Shown one piece after another: positions 1 to 6,671 of a stretch of DNA of 64,000 nt. The notes under the pieces were generated by a model that ran no database searches, had not been told where the DNA came from, and saw only the letters and a list, made by a program, of their open reading frames with translations. Positions within the stretch are counted from its first letter, which is position 1. Each line of letters begins with the position of its first letter. A program made the translations under genes and the position numbers. This stretch comes from Paucilactobacillus vaccinostercus DSM 20634. Its GTDB lineage: Bacteria; Bacillota; Bacilli; Lactobacillales; Lactobacillaceae. The DNA lies in contig NZ_AYYY01000005.1 in assembly GCF_001436295.1 (NCBI RefSeq), positions 1 through 64,000 on the forward strand, given 5' to 3'.

Positions 1-1
1 A

Positions 2-112
2 ATTCGAGGTGATGGCTCAATTAATTTTGCCGGTCTGTTATTACGTGCTTACGTTACGACTGAATTGTACTTAATTAAAAAGAGGAGATGCTTTGTGGAT
101 GAAGAAAACTAA
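2..112 (+). other. Possible tail of a gene entering from the left
   Basis: Two plus-strand frames are open from the window edge. One runs from base 2 to a stop at 110-112 and overlaps the next gene; the other runs from base 3 to a stop at 72-74 and would leave a short gap before the AGGAG site of the transporter gene. Too little is visible to decide between them or to name a family. Confidence 0.15.
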
Positions 113-1298
113 AATAATGGGAGCGGCAATGTTAGTCGTTATTCTTTTAATCGGATTCATCATGCGGGCACCAATCACAACACCACCGCTTTTTTTAGGA
201 AAGTTAGCGACAGCATTGAATGTGAACCAGAGTAGCTTAGGCATTTTAACAACATTACCATTGGTCATGTTCATGTTGCTATCTAACTTTGCAGCAAAAC
301 CAATGGCCTATTTTGGACTCAAGAAGGCCCTCCTGATGGCATTGGGGACTATTGTGACCGGGTCTCTTCTCAGACTCGTGATGACAATGCCAACGATGAT
401 TCTGGGGACCGTGTTGATTGGAATTGGTATTGCTCACTTAAATGTTTTTATGCCATCGATGGTAACAGCCTATTTTCCACACAAGATCGGGCTGTACACG
501 ACGATGTATTCCTTTGCAATGATTTTTGGTAATACCGTTTTTAATTTAATCACGGCGCCGGTTTCAAGAGTATTTGGTTGGAAGATGATGATGGGGATTC
601 TCCTGTTGACACCTGTAATTGCGTTGCTTGGGTGGGGGATGATTTATCGCTTTGTTGATGAAAAAATTAGGGTTGATCGTTCAAAACAATGGCAAACAAC
701 AAAGACGCAATCCGCTAAACTGTGGCGCAATCGACGGGCATGGCCATTTTTATTAACGTTTGGTGGTCAGGCGACGTTAAGCTATACATTCACAGCGTGG
801 ATGCCGTCACTAATGCAGTACCATCATGTCAGTGCTGGTAACTCTGGCCTGATTATGGCCTGCTTTGCATTGATTGGCCTACCACTTTCAATTGTGCTAC
901 CTAACCTGTTAACAACGGCTACTAACCGAGTATTAATTGTGTTGACGATAGGGGCCGGTATGAGTGGACTAACGGCCAGTTGCATGTTATTTTGGCAGAA
1001 TACGTCCTCAATGCTGTTTTGGATGCTGGAAAGTTTTTTACTGGGAATTGCGATCGGGTTCTTTTTTATGACTGCAATGACAATGTTTGCGGTTAAAACA
1101 AATTCACCCTATGAAACGGCCAGATTATCTGGGATGGCACAATCAGGTGGCTATTTGATGTCCGCGTTTGGTCCATCGTTGTACGGCATGGCGTTTGCTG
1201 CGAATCCGGTAGGAAATATCCAAAACGTGGTGTACGTTGTGTTGGTTATGTTAATGTTAATTTCTTGTGTGTTAGTCATAAAAACAGAAAAAATTTAA
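93..1298 (+). CDS. MFS transporter, CynX/NimT type
   Basis: Inner-membrane major facilitator of about 400 residues with some twelve hydrophobic segments, split by a charged loop near residues 185-215. The N-terminal part, with RAPIT followed by LGILTTLPL and a run of small and aromatic residues before LKKALLMALG, is the pattern of the CynX/NimT (cyanate, nitroimidazole or organic-anion) branch. The substrate cannot be read from the sequence. The start is ambiguous: TTG at 93 lies 5 bases after AGGAG (83-87) and the in-frame ATG at 99 lies 11 bases after it. The gene is monocistronic as far as seen and is followed by the tRNA-Ser promoter. Confidence 0.85.
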   Translation: MWMKKTKIMGAAMLVVILLIGFIMRAPITTPPLFLGKLATALNVNQSSLGILTTLPLVMFMLLSNFAAKPMAYFGLKKALLMALGTIVTGSLLRLVMTMPTMILGTVLIGIGIAHLNVFMPSMVTAYFPHKIGLYTTMYSFAMIFGNTVFNLITAPVSRVFGWKMMMGILLLTPVIALLGWGMIYRFVDEKIRVDRSKQWQTTKTQSAKLWRNRRAWPFLLTFGGQATLSYTFTAWMPSLMQYHHVSAGNSGLIMACFALIGLPLSIVLPNLLTTATNRVLIVLTIGAGMSGLTASCMLFWQNTSSMLFWMLESFLLGIAIGFFFMTAMTMFAVKTNSPYETARLSGMAQSGGYLMSAFGPSLYGMAFAANPVGNIQNVVYVVLVMLMLISCVLVIKTEKI

Positions 1299-1316
1299 TT
1301 TAGCGGTGTAAACACC

Positions 1317-1345
1317 TTTACCAATTGGTAATCAGTTGATATAAT
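1317..1345 (+). promoter_or_regulatory. tRNA-Ser promoter
   Basis: TTTACC (1317-1322) and a perfect TATAAT (1340-1345) are separated by 17 bases, and the tRNA starts 12 bases further on. A 14-bp palindrome TTACCAATTGGTAA (1318-1331) overlaps the -35 box and the start of the spacer. Confidence 0.7.
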
Positions 1346-1357
1346 GATACCTGTTGT

Positions 1358-1445
1358 GGAGAGTTGGCAGAGTGGTAATGCACCGGACTCGAAATCCGGC
1401 GAACCGGCTAATACCGGCGCGCAGGTTCAAATCCTGTACTCTCCT
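1358..1445 (+). tRNA. tRNA-Ser (anticodon CGA)
   Basis: The acceptor arms GGAGAGT (1358-1364) and ACTCTCC (1438-1444) are fully complementary. The anticodon stem CCGGA/TCCGG encloses CTCGAAA, giving anticodon CGA, which reads UCG. The long variable arm (CCGG-loop-CCGG) is typical of serine tRNAs, and the T arm contains TTCAAAT. CCA is not encoded. The base after the acceptor stem is T, whereas G is usual at this position in serine tRNAs. The 3' end doubles as the attachment site of the mobile element to the right. Confidence 0.95.
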
Positions 1446-1446
1446 T
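1433..1446 (+). repeat. attL core of the integrated element
   Basis: CCTGTACTCTCCTT at the 3' end of the tRNA-Ser gene is repeated exactly at 11407-11420. The adjacent integrase gene and use of a tRNA 3' end are the normal arrangement for a tyrosine-recombinase target. The element-borne repeat restores the complete tRNA. Confidence 0.85.
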
Positions 1447-1461
1447 TAATATTTGAGTTTG

Positions 1462-1516
1462 AAACGTTCTAAGTGTTGACCTATCAGGGGTTACAGTATT
1501 TAGAACGTTCTTTTTT
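1462..1516 (+). terminator. Inverted repeat with T-run after tRNA-Ser
   Basis: AACGTTCTAA (1463-1472) pairs with TTAGAACGTT (1500-1509), followed by a T-rich run. It lies inside the element and may replace the tRNA's original terminator, which is now about 10 kb away. The 27-base loop is long, so terminator strength is uncertain. Confidence 0.45.
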
Positions 1517-1521
1517 GTTCA

Positions 1522-1546
1522 TTGACTACCATTTTGACTACCATTT
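1522..1546. repeat. Tandem TTGACTACCATT repeats, candidate integrase arm sites
   Basis: Two copies of TTGACTACCATT(T) with a 12-base period start at 1522 and 1534, between the attL core and the integrase stop codon. A third exact copy of the 12-mer is at 11281-11292, near attR. Direct repeats at both ends of an element, at a distance from the core, are what lambda-type integrases bind through their N-terminal arm-binding domain. Confidence 0.6.
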
Positions 1547-1550
1547 GATA

Positions 1551-2723
1551 TTAATCCATCACTTTTGCAAACAATTCAGACGCTGTTTTTTCCATTTTGT
1601 CGGTAACGTGTGAATATAAATCTAGCGTGATTTGTATACTGGCATGACCCAAACGCTCACTAATAATTTTAGGGCTTAACCCAGCTTCTAGTAATAAAGT
1701 GGCGTGGGTGTGTCGTAGACCGTGAATTGTAATTACTCGTAGGTGGTTATCGGTGATAGTTTTCGTTAACCATTTACGAGGAACGGTAAGCTGTAAAAAC
1801 CTGTTGTGATCGTTACTGAATACTAGTTGATGCTTGTTCAGAGTGCTATAGCCTAGCTTGAGCATGTCCTTAGACTGTTGCACTTTCCATCGTTTAAGTA
1901 TTCCCATAGTTTCAGGGTCAATACTAATAGTTCGCTTTGAATGCTTAGTTTTAGGCTGCTCAAGGTATAAACGCCGACCTTTACCCATGGCCAACGTTTG
2001 AACGATACTAATAGAATTGCTCTCAAAGTCCACATGTTGCCATTCAAGCCCTAGAAGTTCACCTTGACGGCATCCGGACGCAGACGACAGCTTCATGAAT
2101 GTGTACGCCTTTTGCGTCTGTTGTTCTTTGGTCAATTCAAGGAACTGTTTAAGTTCGTCCTTGGTGTAGTAGTTTTGGCGTTTGGGTTCATCTAATGACT
2201 CTTTGCGTTTGGGGATGGTAACGTGTTGAGCTGGATTGTCCTTGATAAGTCCTAGATTGATGGCATATTCAAATATCCTAGAAATATCAGTAATGAAGTC
2301 ACGATACTTCACGAACTTTTTAACGTTATCATTTGCAAAGCGTTGAATATCGGCAATTGTAATTTCATCCATCCGCTTATCACCAAACACCGGCAACGTG
2401 TGAACCTCATATTGGCTGATAGCCTTGCAGAAAGTACTTTCTTTAACAGTTAACTCGTAGTTCTCTTTCCAAAGCTCAAACACCGCCCTGAACGTCGTTA
2501 AATCATTCCCAGAAGGTTCTTCTTTGCGTCCTTTTGGTTTATAGTCCCCATTTTTGTAAGAAGCTTCTAACCGCGCTAGAACGGTTTTAGCTTCTTTTTT
2601 CGTGTCGAATCCTCTACGGGTAGTCCTATCTGGTTTGCCTGTCTTAGGGTTGATGCCTAGATAAGTTTTAAATTGCCATTTTTTAGTACCATTCTTTAAT
2701 TCATATTGACTGAATACAGCCAT
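1551..2723 (-). CDS. int: Phage-type tyrosine integrase
   Basis: Site-specific recombinase of 390 residues for insertion and excision of the element. The N-terminal arm-binding domain (about 1-60) is followed by a SAM-like core-binding domain (about 75-160) and the catalytic domain. Catalytic residues are readable: R219 (ASGCRQGE), a lysine near 258-260, H334 and R337 (HGLRH), H360 (LGH) and the nucleophile Y370 (LDLYSH). The chosen start is ATG at 2723, preceded by AAAGGATG; a longer frame begins at GTG 2750 but lacks a ribosome binding site. The gene points towards attL, as is usual for temperate phages and satellites. Complete and apparently functional. Confidence 0.95.
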   Translation of the reverse strand: MAVFSQYELKNGTKKWQFKTYLGINPKTGKPDRTTRRGFDTKKEAKTVLARLEASYKNGDYKPKGRKEEPSGNDLTTFRAVFELWKENYELTVKESTFCKAISQYEVHTLPVFGDKRMDEITIADIQRFANDNVKKFVKYRDFITDISRIFEYAINLGLIKDNPAQHVTIPKRKESLDEPKRQNYYTKDELKQFLELTKEQQTQKAYTFMKLSSASGCRQGELLGLEWQHVDFESNSISIVQTLAMGKGRRLYLEQPKTKHSKRTISIDPETMGILKRWKVQQSKDMLKLGYSTLNKHQLVFSNDHNRFLQLTVPRKWLTKTITDNHLRVITIHGLRHTHATLLLEAGLSPKIISERLGHASIQITLDLYSHVTDKMEKTASELFAKVMD

Positions 2724-2745
2724 AATTACACATCCTTTCATATTC

Positions 2746-2761
2746 AGCACTGTGGCGGGGC
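2746..2761 (+). repeat. 16-bp repeat AGCACTGTGGCGGGGC, copy 1
   Basis: An exact second copy is at 5583-5598, and an 11-bp inverted partial copy (ATGCCCCGCCA) is at 11260-11270. This GC-rich word stands out in AT-rich noncoding DNA. It lies just upstream of the integrase start. Confidence 0.7.
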
Positions 2762-2763
2762 AT

Positions 2764-3225
2764 GGATATGTATTGGACTAGTATGTAATTTGATTGAAAT
2801 TAATATCATGGTTGAGGTCGTTCAGAACGACTAGGAACGTGACACGATAGGTAAGTCGAAATAATCGACCTAGCTACCAGGTGACTATTTGAACCTTGGT
2901 GTTTAAGAACGAGGTTAGAAATCCTAACCTTGTACCTTGACTGAACCGAAATAATCGGGCTTGTAGCTATCTGACAATTTGTCATGTAGTTCAACCGGTG
3001 CAGAGCTTAAACGAGCTTATCAGATAAGTTGATATAAGGTTGGTAGGCATCCCCAGACAGCATCTAATAATATTGAATCCATCAAGGTTACTCATTCAGT
3101 GGGTAGCCTTTTTTATTTGCCACTTGTGGCAATTCGTGCCCTTGTTGACAGAGTCGAAATAATCGACCCTGTTAGGGGGTGTCGTTTTAACACCCCCCAG
3201 AACCTCTTCAGTGCTAACGGTTGCT
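2764..3225. other. Gene-free, hairpin-rich stretch of the element
   Basis: About 460 bases with no credible gene. The sequence is crowded with short perfect hairpins: GTCGTTCAGAACGAC (2816-2830), GTCGAAATAATCGAC (2855-2869), AGGTTAG/CTAACCT near 2912-2929, CCGAAATAATCGG near 2946-2958, TGACAATTTGTCA near 2970-2982, CTTATCAGATAAG near 3016-3028, GTCGAAATAATCGAC again (3153-3167), and GGGGGTGT/ACACCCCC (3175-3197). The AAATAAT loop recurs three times. The region could be a structured RNA, an origin or a packaging signal. Confidence 0.5.
3086..3118 (+). terminator. Intrinsic terminator, plus strand
   Basis: GGTTACTCA (3086-3094) pairs with TGGGTAGCC (3100-3108) with two G-U pairs, followed by TTTTTTATTT. 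It ends a plus-strand transcript although no plus-strand protein gene lies upstream, so it may close a noncoding RNA from the hairpin-rich stretch. Confidence 0.6.
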
Positions 3226-3489
3226 CTATTTGCGTAGTCGTTGGGCTTGTTTGATGTATTCACGGCGTTTGTCTGCTGAAATGCTGTTATCAATGTAATA
3301 CGTGTGATTACCGACACGAAAGCTGGTTATAGGGGATGAGTAGGAAGCTAGGCGAGTAGGCAATGAGCGGCTAGGCAGTGAATGGACTGTATGACTAACT
3401 GAACCGTCGTTATTTGATAGGGTATCAGTCAGTGCCAGAAGCCAACACTTTAACGCCTGTTTGTAACTTTGTTTGCTCCCTAAAGTCAC
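3226..3489 (-). CDS. Small hypothetical protein downstream of the repressor
   Basis: Open frame of 87 residues starting at GTG 3489, 11 bases beyond the repressor stop codon and in the same orientation. The serine-rich first half looks unstructured. The C-terminal third (TYYIDNSISADKRREY onward) is charged and helix-like and is the best sign that it is real. No strong ribosome binding site is seen, so translation would depend on coupling to the repressor gene. No family recognised. Confidence 0.4.
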   Translation of the reverse strand: MTLGSKQSYKQALKCWLLALTDTLSNNDGSVSHTVHSLPSRSLPTRLASYSSPITSFRVGNHTYYIDNSISADKRREYIKQAQRLRK

Positions 3490-3500
3490 GGTACAGCATT

Positions 3501-4241
3501 CTATGCGTCTTTATCCTTATTCTCTTTTTCATTGGTCTTTCCTTTTGTTTGGGGAGTGTCTGAATCATCTGTAAGATATTTACCTAGTTCGACGTTTGCC
3601 GGATTACGGTAACGAATGTACCTATTATTGAATTTATGACTAGTCATGTATTTGGATAATTTCACATATGCTTCTTCAATGATTTTACTAATTTCATCAT
3701 AAACTTCTTTATCCATATCATCGTAATAAAGCGATCCGTCGTATTCATCATCATCTATATGCCTAATTCTAACCCCATGCCAAAAAGAATTAGGATCAAT
3801 TTTATTAGGGTCAATATAAAAATCATCATGAATCCTATGACTTAATTGGTGCAAGCCTCGTCTGGCTTCCTCAACGGCATTTTCATCTGTTTTACCTCGA
3901 TTATCAAGAAATTCAATTGCTTTGCCAATTTGCTTTTGTAAATCATCATCTTTATTCAATCGTCCAGAATCAAGCAATTCTAGTATTTCAGCTTCAATGG
4001 TTTCACGATTATAACCCGTTGCTTCTTCCCACAAGTGCCAGCCAACGCGGTCATTAGAATAGCCCTGTAAGTAATCAATCGGGACTTTGAAGAAGTCTGC
4101 TAGTTGTTGCCAAGTTTCATGTTTTGGTTCAACGTCGCCACGTTCATATCTACTTAGGCTTGATTTAGGAATGTTCAACTGCTTGCCTAGGTCAATTAGA
4201 GTCACGTTTTTTTCTTTACGAAGTTCTTTAATTCTATTCAT
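3501..4241 (-). CDS. XRE-family (CI-like) repressor of the element
   Basis: A 246-residue protein with an N-terminal helix-turn-helix (about residues 1-60; IDLGKQLNIPKSSLSRYERG) like that of phage CI repressors. The C-terminal half is acidic and helical and shows no S24/LexA-type serine-lysine autocleavage motifs (no AG cleavage site, no catalytic serine context). Release of repression is therefore more likely by binding of an anti-repressor than by RecA-driven cleavage. The start ATG 4241 has GGAGG upstream. It is transcribed divergently from the Cro-like gene across three operator sites. Confidence 0.85.
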   Translation of the reverse strand: MNRIKELRKEKNVTLIDLGKQLNIPKSSLSRYERGDVEPKHETWQQLADFFKVPIDYLQGYSNDRVGWHLWEEATGYNRETIEAEILELLDSGRLNKDDDLQKQIGKAIEFLDNRGKTDENAVEEARRGLHQLSHRIHDDFYIDPNKIDPNSFWHGVRIRHIDDDEYDGSLYYDDMDKEVYDEISKIIEEAYVKLSKYMTSHKFNNRYIRYRNPANVELGKYLTDDSDTPQTKGKTNEKENKDKDA

Positions 4242-4262
4242 TTTTATAACCTCCGTGCCACT

Positions 4263-4291
4263 AGAATACCCGTTAAAATAGCGAAATACAA
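4263..4291 (-). promoter_or_regulatory. Repressor promoter (leftward)
   Basis: Read on the minus strand, TTGTAT (4291-4286) and TATTCT (4268-4263) are separated by 17 bases and lie just upstream of the repressor ribosome binding site. Confidence 0.65.
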
Positions 4292-4297
4292 TAGTTT

Positions 4298-4369
4298 TTC
4301 CTGATTTAAGGGAAAAAGAGTGTTGACTTTCCCTTAAATAGGGAATATATTATTCCCTGTGATAGGGAA
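4298..4369. promoter_or_regulatory. Three 17-bp operators of the genetic switch
   Basis: Three sites share the form TTCCCT-N5-AGGGAA. The imperfect site is at 4298-4314 (left half TTCCTG), and perfect sites are at 4329-4345 and 4353-4369. The second fills the spacer of the rightward promoter and the third sits just past its -10 box, so bound repressor would block rightward transcription. The first is nearest the leftward promoter. The layout resembles an OR1-OR3 control region. Confidence 0.75.
4323..4351 (+). promoter_or_regulatory. Rightward early promoter
   Basis: TTGACT (4323-4328), 17-base spacer, TATATT (4346-4351). It drives the Cro-like gene and presumably the whole rightward cluster, and overlaps two operators. 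Confidence 0.75.
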
Positions 4370-4384
4370 ATGAGGTGAAACGAA

Positions 4385-4591
4385 ATGGAATTAACGCAAC
4401 AACAAGTACGAGCAATGAAACGCAAACGCGGTGAATTAGATTTAACCTTGATTGGTTTGGAAAAGGAAACCGGCGTAAGTCGTTGGACCTTGAGCAGTAT
4501 TTTGAAGCAAGGCCACGTTCATGTAAATTCAGCTACATTCAAACGTATCAATGATTGGATTATTGACGAGTACACAGCAAAGGAGAACTAG
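4385..4591 (+). CDS. Cro-like small DNA-binding protein
   Basis: A 68-residue protein, first gene of the rightward operon, starting at ATG 4385 after GAGGTG. Residues 22-50 (TLIGLEKETGVSRWTLSSIL) form a helix-turn-helix, and the rest is a short C-terminal helix. Position opposite the CI-like repressor and size suggest a Cro role: binding the same three operators and shutting off the leftward repressor promoter. Followed after 3 bases by the Rha-type gene. Confidence 0.75.
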   Translation: MELTQQQVRAMKRKRGELDLTLIGLEKETGVSRWTLSSILKQGHVHVNSATFKRINDWIIDEYTAKEN

Positions 4592-4594
4592 CCA

Positions 4595-5281
4595 ATGACA
4601 AATGATTTAGTATTTACCGAGACTATGAATATCTTTGATGAGCCATTTACTACAGCGGAAGTAATTGCTAAGTATTCAGGTAACGGAATTAAGACAGTCA
4701 ATAATCGGATTAATCAGTATAAAAGTGATTTAGAAGAATTTGGGGTTTTGCACTTTAATCGTGCTAAACCTGCTAAAGGTTCAAAGGGTGGACGTCCTCA
4801 CAAGGTGTACCAATTGAACGAAGAACAAGCCACGTTATTAATTACTTACCTGGACAATACGAAACAGGTACGACGATTTAAGAAAGAGCTTGTCCGCCAG
4901 TTCTTTGCCATGAAGCAGGAACTGTTACAACGACAGTTATTCCGTGGAATTGGTAAGGTCGATCGACTAGAATTGACCGACGCAATCAAGCAAAGCGACG
5001 TGCTGAACTCACCACATGACTATGGAAACTTCACGAGGTTGGTTTACAAAACAGCAATAGGATATAACGCCAGTCAATTACGCAAAGCACGAGGGGCAAA
5101 GCCTAAAGCTGTGGTACGTAACTTCTTAACTGCTGATGAACTAAAGGCGGTCAGCAAACGAGAAGCACAAGTAACGACACTGATTGAATTAGGAATGGAT
5201 TACAGTCAAGTTAAGGCCGTTCTAACTGGTAAAGGTGTTATCTATCAAACGACACTCAAACTACCAGTAACAGCACAGTAA
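4595..5281 (+). CDS. Rha-type phage regulatory protein
   Basis: A 228-residue protein. The N-terminal two thirds carry a winged-helix-like segment (FTTAEVIAKY) followed by GRPHKVYQLNEEQATLL and KQVRRFKKELVRQFFAMK, the pattern of the phage Rha/anti-repressor family. The C-terminal part (about 130-228) has a separate, probably DNA- or protein-binding region (LTADELKAVSKREAQ). Rha proteins act in phage lysogeny and development. Here it is a candidate anti-repressor or regulator of helper-phage interaction (inference). Start ATG 4595 is almost contiguous with the Cro-like gene. Confidence 0.75.
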   Translation: MTNDLVFTETMNIFDEPFTTAEVIAKYSGNGIKTVNNRINQYKSDLEEFGVLHFNRAKPAKGSKGGRPHKVYQLNEEQATLLITYLDNTKQVRRFKKELVRQFFAMKQELLQRQLFRGIGKVDRLELTDAIKQSDVLNSPHDYGNFTRLVYKTAIGYNASQLRKARGAKPKAVVRNFLTADELKAVSKREAQVTTLIELGMDYSQVKAVLTGKGVIYQTTLKLPVTAQ

Positions 5282-5296
5282 AGGGGATGAGATGGC

Positions 5297-5575
5297 ATGG
5301 CAAATACAATTTCATTAGAACTACCAGCAGACTTTAACGAAGCAATCCGTAAGTTGATGTTTACGACAGCGGTGGAAGCATACAAAAAAGCCGGTGAGTC
5401 TAAGACGTTACCGGAGTATATGAAGCTAGGTGAAGCATGTGAATATCTATCTGTTTCACGGGTGACGTTAGATAAATTGATTAGAACGCACGGCTTGAAA
5501 GCTACTATGATCGACGGTATCACACGGGTTCGTAAGCAAGACATTATCGAATTTATGGAAGCACACAGCATTTAA
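5297..5575 (+). CDS. Excisionase-like helix-turn-helix protein
   Basis: A 92-residue protein. The C-terminal 50 residues (KLGEACEYLSVSRVTLDKLI then DGITRVRKQDIIEFM) form a MerR-like winged helix of the kind found in excisionases and AlpA-type regulators; residues 1-40 are an amphipathic helical extension. A role in excision with the integrase, or as an activator, fits its place in the early operon. ATG 5297 follows AAGGGGATG. Confidence 0.75.
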   Translation: MANTISLELPADFNEAIRKLMFTTAVEAYKKAGESKTLPEYMKLGEACEYLSVSRVTLDKLIRTHGLKATMIDGITRVRKQDIIEFMEAHSI

Positions 5576-5582
5576 AACGGAT

Positions 5583-5598
5583 AGCACTGTGGCGGGGC
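5583..5598 (+). repeat. 16-bp repeat AGCACTGTGGCGGGGC, copy 2
   Basis: Identical to 2746-2761. It starts 8 bases after the stop codon of the excisionase-like gene, at the beginning of a 180-base gap. Confidence 0.7.
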
Positions 5599-5777
5599 TA
5601 ATTCCAGTAAGTGGGACACATAGCAAATAAGATCAATTTTAAGGCTGAAATTACACTAGCAAACGTAAGCCTACGAGATTTTAAAGTGATTCAAGGGTAT
5701 TTCTACCTAATCAGGTTCAACGCTCACAGCGCCTTATACTGGCTTATCTGTGAAGTATAGAAAGCGAGGTGAATTAT

Positions 5778-5882
5778 ATGTATGTACTAGCATGGATATT
5801 TAAGGCGGCTTTAGTTATTGCTGTATGTGGTGGCACTGGCTATGGCATTGGTAAGACTGGAATTGGCAACCTATTCAATTAA
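5778..5882 (+). CDS. 34-residue single-pass membrane peptide
   Basis: A short frame with ATG 5778 preceded by GAGGTG at good distance. Residues 3-18 (VLAWIFKAALVIAVCG) are hydrophobic and can span the membrane; a glycine-rich tail follows. The next gene's ribosome binding site overlaps its stop codon, which supports translation. Function unknown; small membrane peptides of this kind are common in satellite and prophage early regions. Confidence 0.55.
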   Translation: MYVLAWIFKAALVIAVCGGTGYGIGKTGIGNLFN

Positions 5883-5894
5883 GGAGAAAGCACA

Positions 5895-6149
5895 ATGAAA
5901 CTAACCGGATTGTACTTTATTGATGAGTACAAAATTGAAGATGAGCAGGCAGTTAGCAAAATGCCAATATCTGAACAGATAGTACTAAACACGCTAGGCA
6001 AAAAGGCCATGACGTTTCATGAATTGATGACTGCTAGTGGCTTAGATAGTCATGAGATATACAGCGCTATTGATTGGTTGATGGGATTAGGCTTTGTACG
6101 AATGGAAACCATGCCAGCATCCCCAGAAGACACAGAAAGAGGAGAATAA
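5895..6149 (+). CDS. Small winged-helix-like hypothetical protein
   Basis: An 84-residue protein. Residues 25-75 (SEQIVLNTLGKKAMTFHELM to YSAIDWLMGLGFV) have the helix-helix-wing layout of a DNA-binding winged helix. Start ATG 5895 follows AAGGAG at 5881-5886. It lies in the tightly packed early operon, 12 bases after the membrane peptide and 4 bases before the next start. No named family recognised. Confidence 0.65.
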   Translation: MKLTGLYFIDEYKIEDEQAVSKMPISEQIVLNTLGKKAMTFHELMTASGLDSHEIYSAIDWLMGLGFVRMETMPASPEDTERGE

Positions 6150-6153
6150 CGCA

Positions 6154-6570
6154 ATGAATGAGAATAATATTATCTATCCAGATTTAGTTGAGCACAGTTA
6201 TCAAATTATGAAATCGCAAGGCGTTCAAATTACCAAAGCGAAGCTATATAAGAAGCTGGTTAAATCAGGCATGTTAGATAAATATGGACAACCAACACAA
6301 ATGGCACTTGATGAGGGACTAGTTGACACATACACCCGTCTCGATGATGGTACCTATCAACCCAAGTCACTAGAAACGTTTAAGCAAGACAACCCGATGT
6401 ATGCAGATTATGCAGACAACCATTTTACTTGGATAGATGGCAAAGGATGGGCGGTTGATGAATATGTAATTAGAGCAGAAGCAAACGACATTATCAACGA
6501 CCCTAACAGCACACAAGAGCAACGGCAAACAGCATACGATATGTTGAAATATGCCAGCCACGAGGACTAG
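6154..6570 (+). CDS. Hypothetical protein sharing an N-terminal domain with the 8454 gene
   Basis: A 138-residue protein with ATG 6154 after AGAGGAG; a longer open frame from 6094 overlaps the previous gene and lacks a start signal. Residues 6-50 (IIYPDLVEHSYQIMKSQG, then KLYKKLVKSGMLDKYGQP) match the N-terminus of the protein at 8454-9152 in layout and many positions, suggesting a shared small helical, possibly DNA-binding, domain. The acidic C-terminal part is distinct. Function unknown. Confidence 0.7.
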   Translation: MNENNIIYPDLVEHSYQIMKSQGVQITKAKLYKKLVKSGMLDKYGQPTQMALDEGLVDTYTRLDDGTYQPKSLETFKQDNPMYADYADNHFTWIDGKGWAVDEYVIRAEANDIINDPNSTQEQRQTAYDMLKYASHED

Positions 6571-6574
6571 CACA

Positions 6575-6655
6575 ATGAAAAACAACACAAAAAAACACAC
6601 TCCCCTAAACTTTGGCCGGTCTAAGAAGTGTGCTAGTCTCTCGATATTTTGTTAA
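6575..6655 (+). CDS. Possible 26-residue peptide
   Basis: ATG 6575 is preceded by GAGGAC at 8 bases and follows the previous stop by 4 bases. The predicted peptide is basic at its start (KNNTKKH) and has no recognisable family. Length alone gives no support; spacing and ribosome binding site are the only evidence. Confidence 0.25.
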   Translation: MKNNTKKHTPLNFGRSKKCASLSIFC

Positions 6656-6671
6656 CGAAAGGATTTTTACA

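Noticed and set aside
2854-3168. Repeated GTCGAAATAATCGAC hairpins considered as a CRISPR array
   Set aside because: Copies are irregularly spaced, differ in stem sequence, have no uniform spacers and there are no cas genes.
3175-3197. GGGGGTGT/ACACCCCC hairpin considered as a terminator
   Set aside because: Strong stem but no T-run on either strand; kept only as part of the structured region.
2806-3317. Short minus-strand frames in the hairpin-rich region
   Set aside because: They run through the inverted repeats, lack start signals and have random-looking composition.
5686-5760. GTG frame of 24 codons with a hydrophobic product
   Set aside because: No ribosome binding site and too short to support; it may simply be part of the noncoding gap before the 5778 peptide.
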